Position numbers and translations under genes: made by a program. 64,000 nucleotides of DNA from positions 2,323,501 through 2,387,500 of the forward strand of contig NZ_CP158299.1 in the NCBI RefSeq assembly GCF_040256395.1. Reading direction: 5' to 3'. The stretch's first letter is position 1. Each line of letters opens with the position of its first letter. Of this stretch, positions 41,176 through 49,047 are shown piece by piece. The notes under the pieces are model-generated. The model had not been told where the DNA came from. It was given only the letters and a program-made list of their open reading frames with translations, and did no database searches. The stretch comes from Deinococcus sonorensis KR-87 (GTDB lineage Bacteria; Deinococcota; Deinococci; Deinococcales; Deinococcaceae).

Positions 41176-41340
41176 TTAGGCTTGCTCCGCCGCCTCGTCC
41201 TGCACTTCCCGGTCTGCTTCCGGCACCCCGTCCGGTACCGGCAGGCCAAGCTGGGGGTCCTCGATGAGGTCCGGGGCGTTGCCCTCCGGGTGGCGCTGGG
41301 CGTCGGCGTCCTGCTCCTGATGGGTGCGCGGGTCAGTCAT
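41176..41340 (-). CDS. Small acidic protein of 54 aa, unknown
   Basis: An ORF from ATG (41338-41340) to TAA encodes MTDPRTHQEQDADAQRHP and onward to EVQDEAAEQA. It is rich in Asp, Glu, Gln, Pro and Ala, with no Cys and no hydrophobic core. TAGGCT on the minus strand (41348-41353) lies 7 nt before the ATG, the leaderless layout. It shares composition and orientation with the 107-aa acidic gene that follows, and the two may be relatives. Confidence 0.6.
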   Translation of the reverse strand: MTDPRTHQEQDADAQRHPEGNAPDLIEDPQLGLPVPDGVPEADREVQDEAAEQA

Positions 41341-41399
41341 AGGCCCCAGCCTACAGGACCGCGCCCGGGCAGCCGGCCGGGTGTGCTAGCGTCCAGACC

Positions 41400-41423
41400 G
41401 TGAACGGTACGGTGCCGACTTGA
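41400..41423 (+). CDS. Leaderless 7-residue mini-ORF overlapping the MFS start
   Basis: GTG AAC GGT ACG GTG CCG ACT TGA encodes MNGTVPT. TAGCGT (41387-41392) lies 7 nt before its GTG. Its TGA overlaps the TTG start of the MFS gene as TTGA. That TTG has no Shine-Dalgarno, so ribosomes may reach it only after translating this peptide. Confidence 0.45.
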   Translation: MNGTVPT

Positions 41424-42553
41424 CCCTCCCGCGTGGCCAATGGCCGCTGTATGCCGTGGGGTTCCTGGCCTTCTTCACCATGGGGCTGTTGCAGGCCGGC
41501 TACGGGCCCAGCTATCCCACCCTGGCGCGCGAGTTCCAGCTCACCCTGGACCGCGTGGCATTCGTGACCAGCCTGCATTTCTTCGGGTCGGCCAGCGGCC
41601 CGCTGCTGCTGGGCGTGCTGCTGACCCGCCTCAGCCTGCGCAACGGGCTGGGGCTGGGCTCGTTGCTGCTGGTGCTGGGGGTGGCGGGGGTGGCGCTCGC
41701 GTCCAGCTGGCCGCTGCTGCTGGCGGCAGCGCTGCTGGGCGGACTGGGGTTCGGGATGCTGTCGGCGGGCTTCAACCTGGTGTTTGCCGAGCTGGGGCCG
41801 GGGCCGGCCAACCTGGTCAACGGGGTGTTCGGGGTGGGGTCGGTGGTGTCGCCGCTGCTGGTGCTGGCGGCTGGCCAGCAGGCTCATGCCCCGCCCTTCT
41901 GGATGATCGGGGTGCTGGCGGCGGTGCTGGTGCCGGGGGTGCGGGTGCTGCGGCCCCGTCCGGTGCAGGCGGCGCAGGAACAGGGCGCCGACGGGTGGTC
42001 GCGGCCCCTGCTGGCGCTGTTTCTGCTGGCCTTTTTTCTGTATGTGGGCATCGAGACCGGGCTGGGCAGCTGGATCACCGCGTATCTGCAGGCCCAGCGC
42101 TCCCCCAGGCCGGAACTGATCACCAGCCTGTACTGGCTGGCCCTCACGGTGGGGCGGTTCGTCTTCGCGTTTCTGGGCAGCCGCGTGTCCATGTTCGCCA
42201 CGCTGCTGTTCGGGTCGGCGGGGGCAGCGCTGTGTGCCCTGGCCGCCGCCCTGCCGGTCGCCGCGCCGGTGGCGTTCGTACTGGCGGGGTTCTGTGTGGC
42301 GCCGCTGTTCGCCACGCTGCTGTCGTGGCTGACCCGCGTGCTGCCCTCGACGCTGGCGCCGTATGCCCTGACGGTGGGCAGCCTGGGCGGCGCGGTGCTG
42401 CCGGCCCTGAGCGGCCTGCTGTCCCGCCAGTTCGGGATGGTGAGCATCCCGCTGACCAGCGCGGCGGTAGCGGCCCTGCTGCTGGCGCTGGTGCTGTTGA
42501 TCCGGCGTCAGGCGGGCAGCTCACGCCCCCGCCAACCGCAACAGAGTTTGTAG
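41420..42553 (+). CDS. MFS transporter, 12-helix type
   Basis: 377-aa major-facilitator protein with about 12 hydrophobic helices in two halves, joined by a polar loop near residues 175-195 (LRPRPVQAAQEQGADG). FHxxGSASGPLLLG and LGGLGFGMLSAGFNLVFAE resemble sugar or drug-efflux MFS members (FucP/YbjJ-like). The substrate is unknown. The TTG start (41420) is the in-frame start that overlaps the mini-ORF stop. No better ATG or GTG precedes the first helix in this frame. Confidence 0.83.
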   Translation: MTLPRGQWPLYAVGFLAFFTMGLLQAGYGPSYPTLAREFQLTLDRVAFVTSLHFFGSASGPLLLGVLLTRLSLRNGLGLGSLLLVLGVAGVALASSWPLLLAAALLGGLGFGMLSAGFNLVFAELGPGPANLVNGVFGVGSVVSPLLVLAAGQQAHAPPFWMIGVLAAVLVPGVRVLRPRPVQAAQEQGADGWSRPLLALFLLAFFLYVGIETGLGSWITAYLQAQRSPRPELITSLYWLALTVGRFVFAFLGSRVSMFATLLFGSAGAALCALAAALPVAAPVAFVLAGFCVAPLFATLLSWLTRVLPSTLAPYALTVGSLGGAVLPALSGLLSRQFGMVSIPLTSAAVAALLLALVLLIRRQAGSSRPRQPQQSL

Positions 42554-42622
42554 ACGGGGGGCCGGGCGTATGACACAATGCCTGCGTTCATTTTCGGTGA
42601 AGGCACGTCAAGTGGAGGCGGC

Positions 42623-43099
42623 ATGGCACGTGAAATCAAGTTGACCCGCGAGGGTTTCAGCAGACTCGAACAGACCCTCAACAACGAGCGGGCCCGCCTG
42701 GAAGAGGCGACCCGGATTCTTCAGGAGCAGATGGAGGCCTCGGCCGACTTTGAGGATACCGGGCTGGAAGACGCCAAACGCGAGAAGCTGAACATCGAGA
42801 CCCGCATCGAGGAACTTGAGGACACCCTGGCCCGCGCCACCCTGCTGGACGGCCACGCCGACACCGACCGGGTCAGCCTGGGCACCGTGGTGGTGCTGCA
42901 GAACGAGACCACCAGCAAGGAGATGCGCGTGCAGCTGGTCAGCGCCCCGGAAGCGGCCGTGCTGGGCGGCTCGCTGCCGCGCATCAGCGAGGACAGCCCG
43001 GTGGGCACCCAGTTGCTGGGCCGCCGCGCCGGCGAGACCTTCGTGGTCAACCTCGACAACGGCAAGCAGGTCAAGTACCGGGTCTCGGGCATCGAGTAA
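42623..43099 (+). CDS. gfh1: Gfh1-like (GreA/GreB family) RNA polymerase secondary-channel factor
   Basis: 158-aa protein with an N-terminal coiled-coil (about 1-75) and a C-terminal FKBP-like domain that docks at the polymerase secondary channel. [15 protein letters not shown] and the tip [17 protein letters not shown] match Thermus Gfh1 rather than GreA, which has a DLSEN tip. Gfh1 inhibits transcription and is known only from the Deinococcus-Thermus group. The ATG at 42623 follows GGAGG by 4 nt and gives the Gfh1 N-terminus; an in-frame ATG at 42578 would add 15 residues. A terminator follows. Confidence 0.88.
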   Translation: MAREIKLTREGFSRLEQTLNNERARLEEATRILQEQMEASADFEDTGLEDAKREKLNIETRIEELEDTLARATLLDGHADTDRVSLGTVVVLQNETTSKEMRVQLVSAPEAAVLGGSLPRISEDSPVGTQLLGRRAGETFVVNLDNGKQVKYRVSGIE

Positions 43100-43112
43100 C
43101 GCGGTTACGAAG

Positions 43113-43144
43113 AGGCGGGCCACTCTAGTTGGAGTGGCCCGCCT
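43113..43144. terminator. Stem-loop between gfh1 and the polyprenyl synthase gene
   Basis: AGGCGGGCCACTC and GAGTGGCCCGCCT form a 13-bp stem with a 6-nt loop between convergent genes, so it can serve both. Confidence 0.75.
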
Positions 43145-43158
43145 GTGTCTTGCCCGCC

Positions 43159-44148
43159 TCAGGCCTCGCGCCGGGTCAGCTGTTCGGCCAGCGTCAGGAT
43201 CTGGCCAGCGGCGTCCTGGCCCGGCAGGCCAGCCAGGGCCGCAGACAGCAGCGTCAGCCCCTCGTCGCCCAGCCGGTTGGCCACCTCCTGCGCGTACTGC
43301 ACCGAGCCGCTTTCGCGCAGCCACTCCAGCAGCGTCAGGATCTGCTGCGGGTCTTTGTCACTGCGGGTCCGGGCCATCTGCGCCAGGAAGGTGGCGCGCT
43401 GGTCTGCCGGGGCGTGGTCCAGCCAGTGCAGCACGATCAGGGTCCGCTTGCCCTCCAGCAGGTCGCCGCCGATCTCCTTGCCGTAGAGCGCCGCGTCTCC
43501 AATCAGGTTCAGCACGTCGTCGCGGATCTGGAAGGCCGCGCCCAGCGCCACGCCCGCCGCCTCGAAGCGCGGGTCCGGCGTGCGGCCCGCCACCACCGCG
43601 CCAAGCCGCAGCGGCACCACCACGGTGTAGTAGCCGGTCTTGAGCCGCACCATCTCCAGGTAATCGTCCGGATGCAGCTGCCACTCGCGGTGCTCCACCC
43701 ACGCCAGGTCCACGTGCTGCCCCTCGGCGGTGCGGTGGATCATGTCCAGCACCTCGCTGAAGGCCCCCGGCACCCCCGCCTGCTGCACCGCGGCCCACAT
43801 GTAGGCGTGGAGCGCGTCGCCGGCGTTCAGCGCCAGCGGCATGCCGTGCAGCCGGTGCAGGGCCGGCTGGCCGCGCCGGTCCTCCGAGTCGTCGGCGATG
43901 TCGTCGTGGATCAGCACCCAGTTCTGAAACAGTTCCAGGGCCGTCGCCAGCCACAGCGCCGATTCCCAGGCCGCGCTGCCCGGCTGCACCCCGTGCGCCT
44001 GCGCCGACAGCAGCAGCAGTTCCGAGCGCACGCCCTTGCCCCCGCGCTGCGGGTAGTCGCGCATCATGCGGTAGAGCAGCTGGACTTCGGGTCGCTGGTG
44101 GGTGCCGGGCAGCAGGGCCTCCACGCGCTTCAACAGGTCGGGGCGCAT
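43159..44148 (-). CDS. Polyprenyl diphosphate synthase (GGPP-synthase-like)
   Basis: 329-aa head-to-tail prenyltransferase that extends allylic diphosphates with IPP. The first aspartate-rich motif is LIHDDIADDSEDRRG and the second is FQIRDDVLNLIGD, with KTGYYTVVVP and GGDLLEGKRTLIVLH around them. The DDxxDD first motif and helix pattern fit a geranylgeranyl-type synthase feeding carotenoids or quinones; product length is not determined. TACACT (44156-44161, minus strand) lies 7 nt before the ATG. Confidence 0.86.
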   Translation of the reverse strand: MRPDLLKRVEALLPGTHQRPEVQLLYRMMRDYPQRGGKGVRSELLLLSAQAHGVQPGSAAWESALWLATALELFQNWVLIHDDIADDSEDRRGQPALHRLHGMPLALNAGDALHAYMWAAVQQAGVPGAFSEVLDMIHRTAEGQHVDLAWVEHREWQLHPDDYLEMVRLKTGYYTVVVPLRLGAVVAGRTPDPRFEAAGVALGAAFQIRDDVLNLIGDAALYGKEIGGDLLEGKRTLIVLHWLDHAPADQRATFLAQMARTRSDKDPQQILTLLEWLRESGSVQYAQEVANRLGDEGLTLLSAALAGLPGQDAAGQILTLAEQLTRREA

Positions 44149-44170
44149 CGGGGGAAGTGTAGCGCGGCCG

Positions 44171-44893
44171 TCAGCCGGGGGCGCCCAGGCAGCGCAGCGC
44201 CGGGTGATGGGTGGCCGGCCACTCAGCCCGAAGGGTCCGGTTCAGGGCCGGGCCGGACAGCCGGCCCACCGGCGCTACCCCCAGGCCTGCACCGCACAGC
44301 CACAGGTGCTCCATGTTCTGCACCACCTCCAGGGTCACGTTCACTGCTTCCGCCTGCACGCCCAATTCATCCAGCCACGCGGCCCGCGTAACGCTCGGCA
44401 GGCCGCCCGCCGGCACCCACCACTGCCCGCCGCTGTGCAGCAGCAGCCCGCTGCGCGAGCCGTCCACCCAGGCGCCGCCCGCGTCCTGCAGCAGCGCTTC
44501 CTGGGCGCCGTGGGCCGCGGCCTCACGCGCCGCCAGCCGGTAGGGGAGATAGTTGCCGGTCTTGTGCTGCCCCAGGTGCGGATGCACCTGCACGCCACTC
44601 AGGTAGACGCTCAGGCCGGTGTATGGCACCGGTTCCGGCACCAGCGGCCGGTGCGACCAGAACTGGCCCTGCTCCGTCACGGTCAGGCGCAGCAGGCCCC
44701 AGGGCAGCGGGTCCAGCGGCGGCAGGGCCGGGTCCGGCGCCGGCAGACCCAGCAGGGCGCAAGTGGACTCCAGCCGCGCCAGGTGCCGCTCCCACAGCAA
44801 TGGCTCTCCCTGCCGGGTGCGGACGGTGGTGAAAGCGCTGTGCCCGTGCAGCCAGGCCGGGTGGTTCAGCTCTGCCGGCAGCGGCCGGCTCAC
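44171..44893 (-). CDS. pabC: Aminodeoxychorismate lyase
   Basis: 240-aa fold-type IV PLP enzyme that releases 4-aminobenzoate and pyruvate from aminodeoxychorismate, for folate. It begins HGHSAFTTVRTRQGEPLLWERHL as PabC/branched-chain aminotransferase-like proteins do; KTGNYLPYRLA holds the PLP Lys and LPSVTRAAWLDELG the phosphate site. The GTG start (44891-44893) overlaps the stop of the pabB-pabA gene as GTGA, and a longer frame inside that gene is not used. The three folate activities thus form one operon. Confidence 0.87.
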   Translation of the reverse strand: MSRPLPAELNHPAWLHGHSAFTTVRTRQGEPLLWERHLARLESTCALLGLPAPDPALPPLDPLPWGLLRLTVTEQGQFWSHRPLVPEPVPYTGLSVYLSGVQVHPHLGQHKTGNYLPYRLAAREAAAHGAQEALLQDAGGAWVDGSRSGLLLHSGGQWWVPAGGLPSVTRAAWLDELGVQAEAVNVTLEVVQNMEHLWLCGAGLGVAPVGRLSGPALNRTLRAEWPATHHPALRCLGAPG

Positions 44894-46776
44894 CGGGCCG
44901 CCACGGCGGCGCGGGCCAGCGTCAGCCAGTTGTGCAGCAGCTGCCGTCCCGGGCGGCTCAGCACGCTTTCCGGATGAAACTGCACCCCCCAGGCCGGCGC
45001 ATGGGCCGCCTCCAGCGCCATGATCTCGCCGGTGGCCGACGTGGCCGTGACGCGGGCCGGGGCCGGGAGCCGCTCCACGATCAGCGAGTGGTAGCGGGTG
45101 AACTCGGCGTCCGGCGCAACGCCCTCGAACAGCCCGGTGCCGGCGTGCCGCACCCGCTCCGGCTTGCCGTGGATGGCCGCTGGCGCCCGGGTGACGGTGC
45201 CGCCCAGCGCCTCGCCCAGCGCCTGATGCCCCAGGCACACGCCCAGCAGCGGCAGGCCCAGGTCCAGGCAGCGGCGGGTCAAGGGCAGCGTGACGCCGGA
45301 GGTCTGCGGGGTGCCGGGGCCCGGACCGATGAGCACGGCGTCCGGCCGCAGCGCCAGCAGGTCGTCCAGACGGGCCGTGTGATCCCGCAGCAGCACCTCG
45401 GCGCCCAGCGCGGCCAGATCGTGCGCCAGATTCTGCGTGAACGAATCGAAGTTGTCGAGGAGCAGCACGCGCATGGGGTGCTGGCCCGGCGCTGGGGGAG
45501 GCCGCCACCCCACCCCTGGACGCGGCGCGGCGGGCGGCTGGCCGGGGCGCTGCGTTCCCGCCAGCACGTTCAGGAGCGCCTGGGCCTTATGGACCGTCTC
45601 CTGTGTCTCCGGCCCGCCGGCGGAGTCCATCACGATGCCGCCACCCGCGCGCACCTCCACGATCCAGCCGCCCGGAGCCGGCGCGAAGGCCGCCGTGCGG
45701 ATCAGGATGTTCAGCTCGGCTCGCTTCCCGCTGACCACACCCACGCTGCCGGTGTACCAGCCGCGCGGCCCCGGCTCCAGCTCACGGATCGCCTGCATCA
45801 CCCGGCGTTTGGGCGCCCCGGTGATGGTGCCGCCCGGAAAGGTGGCCTGCAGCAGCCCTGCCACATCCAGATCGGGGCGGGCCACGCCCTCCACCTCGCT
45901 CACCAGATGCATCACGTGGCTGTAGCGCTCCACCAGCATCAGGTCCGGCACCTGCACCGTCCCCGGCGCCGACACCCAGCCGAGGTCGTGGCGGATCAGG
46001 TCCACCAGCATCAGGTGCTCGGCCTGCTCCTTCGGGCTGGCCCGCAGCTCCCGTTCCAGCCGCTCGTCCTGCGGGGGAGTTTCGCCGCGCGGATGGGTCC
46101 CGGCGATGGGCCGCGCCGTCACCCGGTGGCCTTCCCAGCGGGTCAGCTGCTCGGGACTGCAGGACACCACCACGCCGTCACCCAGCTCGGCGTAGGCCAT
46201 GTACGGGCTGGGGTTGTTGTCGCGCAGCCGCAGGTAGGCGGCCAGCGGATCGCCCTGCGCGCTGGCCCGCACCCCGCGCGACAGGTTGACCTGATACACC
46301 TCGCCCGCCAGGATCAGCTGCTGGACCGCCGCCACGCCCGCCGGGTAGTCCAGGTCGTCCGGGGAAAAGGCCCCGACCGTCAGCTCCGGGTCCGGTGCCT
46401 CTGGCCCACCTAGAAGTGCCACCCAGTCCAGGTGCGCCTCGCCCATCAGCGTCAGCGAGTCGGTCTGCCGGTCCCAGATCAGCCCGCTGGGATGCCAGCC
46501 CCAGTGCTGGGCCGGTCCGGTTGGCGGGTGGGTGGGCAGGCCCCAGCCGGCGGCGGCCTCGTACTGCAGGCCGCCCAGCCACGCCGGAAAGAACGCTTCA
46601 CCGTCCGGGCGCGGCGGCAGGTCGTGGATGAGTTGCACCGGCGCGGCGCTCAGCAGGGTGTAGCGCGAGGTGGGCGTGACCGGCCCCAGCGACTCCAGCA
46701 GCACGATGCCCGGCACGCCGGCGGCCCGCAGCCGCAGCAGGACCTGGCGTGGGCTGAGCCGGGGCAGCATCGTCAC
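44890..46776 (-). CDS. pabBA: Aminodeoxychorismate synthase, component I-component II fusion
   Basis: 628-aa fusion that converts chorismate and glutamine to aminodeoxychorismate. Residues 1 to about 400 are PabB/TrpE-like: NLSRGVRA, SCSPEQLTRWEGHRVTARPI, LRASPKEQAEHLMLVDLIR and PGGTITGAPKRR. A Pro-rich linker (about 405-435) leads to a glutaminase with MRVLLLDNFDSF, GVCLGHQALGE (Cys nucleophile) and the catalytic His in WGVQFHPES. The order is the reverse of the usual PabA-PabB fusion. GTG start 7 nt after TATACT (46784-46789, minus strand). TrpEG-type anthranilate synthase is the alternative, but pabC next door favours folate. Confidence 0.85.
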   Translation of the reverse strand: MTMLPRLSPRQVLLRLRAAGVPGIVLLESLGPVTPTSRYTLLSAAPVQLIHDLPPRPDGEAFFPAWLGGLQYEAAAGWGLPTHPPTGPAQHWGWHPSGLIWDRQTDSLTLMGEAHLDWVALLGGPEAPDPELTVGAFSPDDLDYPAGVAAVQQLILAGEVYQVNLSRGVRASAQGDPLAAYLRLRDNNPSPYMAYAELGDGVVVSCSPEQLTRWEGHRVTARPIAGTHPRGETPPQDERLERELRASPKEQAEHLMLVDLIRHDLGWVSAPGTVQVPDLMLVERYSHVMHLVSEVEGVARPDLDVAGLLQATFPGGTITGAPKRRVMQAIRELEPGPRGWYTGSVGVVSGKRAELNILIRTAAFAPAPGGWIVEVRAGGGIVMDSAGGPETQETVHKAQALLNVLAGTQRPGQPPAAPRPGVGWRPPPAPGQHPMRVLLLDNFDSFTQNLAHDLAALGAEVLLRDHTARLDDLLALRPDAVLIGPGPGTPQTSGVTLPLTRRCLDLGLPLLGVCLGHQALGEALGGTVTRAPAAIHGKPERVRHAGTGLFEGVAPDAEFTRYHSLIVERLPAPARVTATSATGEIMALEAAHAPAWGVQFHPESVLSRPGRQLLHNWLTLARAAVAAR

Positions 46777-46796
46777 GGCCCCGAGTATAGCCGCGT

Positions 46797-47423
46797 CTAC
46801 AGCCCCAGCAGGCCCAGCGGGGCCGTCACACTCAGCTCCGAGCGGAACGGGGCCACCAGCCCCCGGGTGCGGGCGCTCGCGGTCTCGACGTTGGCGTTCA
46901 GATCCGGCAGCTGCCCCTTCTGAATGGCCCCGGCCACCGCCGCAAAGTTGATGTCCGGCACCCCCAGCGCCTTGTTCACCTCTCCGCGTACGTAGGTGTA
47001 GCGGGCGGCGCTCAGACGCTCGCGGGTCAGGGCCCTCTGCTGCGCGGCCCGCGCCTGACCGATGCTGCCGGACGCGTCCTTCAGCACGCCCGCCACGGTC
47101 AGCAGGTTGGGCGTCTGGCCCTGCTGCATCTGCGTGAACACCCGCTCCACGCCAGAGAAGCTGCTGCCCATCGCCTGCCGCACATCCCGGCGCACCCGCA
47201 CGAAGCGCTGCACGTCGCTGGCGGTCAGGGCCGTCTGGGCCGGGGCGGTCGTGGCGCCGCCGCTCTGCGGCTGCGTCTGCGCCGGCGGCGTGCCGAAGCC
47301 GGCCAGAAAATTCTGGACCGGCTTGTAGATCAGGACATAGCCGAGCACCAGCAGCACGCCCAGGATCAGCACGCCGCTGCCCAGGCAGCCAAAGCAGCCG
47401 CAGCCGAAACGGTTCCGGTTCAT
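46797..47423 (-). CDS. Membrane-anchored protein of unknown function, last gene of the thiamine operon
   Basis: 208-aa protein. The N-terminus has a Cys-rich CGCFGCLG segment followed by one transmembrane helix (about residues 15-35) and a Pro/Gln/Ala linker. The rest is a soluble helical domain with heptad-like charges (VQRFVRVRRDVRQAMG). I do not recognise the family. Its ATG overlaps the thiN stop as ATGA, so it is translated with the thiamine genes; a role in thiamine metabolism is only suggested by that position. Confidence 0.72.
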   Translation of the reverse strand: MNRNRFGCGCFGCLGSGVLILGVLLVLGYVLIYKPVQNFLAGFGTPPAQTQPQSGGATTAPAQTALTASDVQRFVRVRRDVRQAMGSSFSGVERVFTQMQQGQTPNLLTVAGVLKDASGSIGQARAAQQRALTRERLSAARYTYVRGEVNKALGVPDINFAAVAGAIQKGQLPDLNANVETASARTRGLVAPFRSELSVTAPLGLLGL

Positions 47424-48079
47424 GAGACAGAGTACGGATCGCCCGCGAGCAGAGTTCCCGCCGGGTGCAGCACCGTGACCAGCGCGGTGCCGCGCGTCAA
47501 CTGCACCACCAGCTCACCCCCGGCGGCCTCGTTGCTGAGGGTATGGCCGCTGCCGGACGGCACCTCGGCGGCCTGCAGTGGCCAGCGCGCGCCCACGATG
47601 CTCAGCCGGTGCAGCGGGCCGGCGGCCAGCACACTGAAGGTCTGCCCGGCGGCCAGGGTCAGGTGCAGCGGTTCGCCGGGGCGCAGCGGGTGGCCGGATT
47701 CGTCCCCGCTGTGCAGCAGCACGTCCAGGCCCTCCTGCGCCAGCCGGACCGCCCCCAGCGCCAGCGCGAAGGCGTGGTCGAAGCGGCCCCCGAAGGCGCC
47801 CAGGATGGCCAGCGAGGTGGACCCGCGTTCACGCGCCAGCCGGATGGCCAGCTCCGCGTCGGTGCTGTCCTTGGCTCGCGGATGCACGTCTCTGGGGACG
47901 TCGAGGGTCAGGCCATCCGAGCTGTCGAAGTCGCCCACCCACAGGTCGACCGGAACCCCCAGGGTGGTGGCGTGCCGCGCCCCTCCGTCCGCCGCGATCA
48001 CCAGATCGGGGTGCGGCAGGGCGGCCAGCGCCGGTCCCGGGACCAGCCGGCCGCCCACCAGAATCCAGGCGGAGGTCAT
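47420..48079 (-). CDS. thiN: Thiamine pyrophosphokinase
   Basis: Converts imported thiamine to TPP, the cofactor sensed by the riboswitch of this operon. The 219-aa protein has the family motifs LVIAADGGARHATTLG, WVGDFDSSDG (metal and thiamine Asp), KDSTDAELAIRLA and FGGRFDHAFA, plus a C-terminal beta domain with SNEAAGGEL. The ATG at 48077-48079 overlaps the stop of the ATPase gene by 4 bp; a longer frame upstream lies inside it. Confidence 0.92.
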   Translation of the reverse strand: MTSAWILVGGRLVPGPALAALPHPDLVIAADGGARHATTLGVPVDLWVGDFDSSDGLTLDVPRDVHPRAKDSTDAELAIRLARERGSTSLAILGAFGGRFDHAFALALGAVRLAQEGLDVLLHSGDESGHPLRPGEPLHLTLAAGQTFSVLAAGPLHRLSIVGARWPLQAAEVPSGSGHTLSNEAAGGELVVQLTRGTALVTVLHPAGTLLAGDPYSVS

Positions 48080-49047
48080 GCCGCCGGCTCCTCCGGCAGG
48101 GTCAGGCACCCGTCCGGCTGAACGGCGGCCCGCAGCGTGTCGCCCAGGCCAGCCGCCTCGCGGGGGCTCAGGTGCAGCACCAGCGGCCCCAGGTCGTGCG
48201 CCAGCGTCACCCGCAGGCCGTGTTCCAGCGGCTGCCGGCCCACCACCGGCCACGCCGGCCCCTGGCCCAGCTGCACCGCACTCTCCGGCACCAGCCGCAC
48301 ACGGCCGTCCGGCAGTGGATACAGGTTCGGCTGGCCCAGGAACCTCGCCGCCCAGGCGGTCGCCGGCCGCTCGAAGACCTCTGCCACGGGCCCGGTCTGG
48401 ACCAGTGCGCCGGCCCGCATCAGCGCCACCGTGTCGGCCAGCGCCTGGGCCTCGCGCTGGTCGTGCGTGACCAGCAGCACCGCCGTGTTCAGCTGGGCAA
48501 ACAGCTCGCGCAGTTCGGACCGCAGCGTTGAGCGCAGCTGCTCGTCCAGGTTGCTGAGCGGTTCGTCCAGCAGCAGCAGCTGCGGCTGGGGAGCGAGGGC
48601 ACGGGCCAGGGCCACCCGCTGCTGCTGTCCGCCCGACAGCTCGGTGGTGCGCCGGCCTGCCAGCGTTCCGAGCCCCACCTGTTCCAACGTCTCGTGCGCC
48701 CGGGCGCGGGCCTGCGGGCCGGGCAGGCCGCGCCGCCGCAGGCCGTAGGCCACGTTGTCCAGCACGCTCAGGTGCGGAAACAGCGCGTAGTCCTGGAATA
48801 CCAGCCCCACACCGCGCTGCTCCGGCGGCGCGTGGGTGAGGTCCTGGCCGCCCGGCCGGACGGTTCCGGCGTCCGGACGCTCCAGCCCGGCGATCACCCG
48901 CAGCAGGGTGCTCTTGCCGCAGCCGGACGGCCCCAGCAGCGCCAGCGTCTGTCCCAGCGGCAGCTGCAGCGATACGTCCTGCACCGCCGCCACCGCCCCG
49001 TAGCGCTTCCAGAGGCCCTGCACGCTCAGCTGCACCTCCGCCGTCAT
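48076..49047 (-). CDS. thiQ: ThiQ-type ABC transporter ATP-binding protein
   Basis: 323-aa ATPase of the thiamine/TPP importer. Walker [13 protein letters not shown]-loop FQDYALFPH, signature [13 protein letters not shown], Walker [13 protein letters not shown] and switch LVTHDQREA are all present. It is longer than E. coli ThiQ; the extra C-terminal 90 or so residues look like a TOBE domain. Assignment to thiamine rests on the operon and the TPP riboswitch. ATGA overlap with the permease gene. Confidence 0.87.
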   Translation of the reverse strand: MTAEVQLSVQGLWKRYGAVAAVQDVSLQLPLGQTLALLGPSGCGKSTLLRVIAGLERPDAGTVRPGGQDLTHAPPEQRGVGLVFQDYALFPHLSVLDNVAYGLRRRGLPGPQARARAHETLEQVGLGTLAGRRTTELSGGQQQRVALARALAPQPQLLLLDEPLSNLDEQLRSTLRSELRELFAQLNTAVLLVTHDQREAQALADTVALMRAGALVQTGPVAEVFERPATAWAARFLGQPNLYPLPDGRVRLVPESAVQLGQGPAWPVVGRQPLEHGLRVTLAHDLGPLVLHLSPREAAGLGDTLRAAVQPDGCLTLPEEPAA

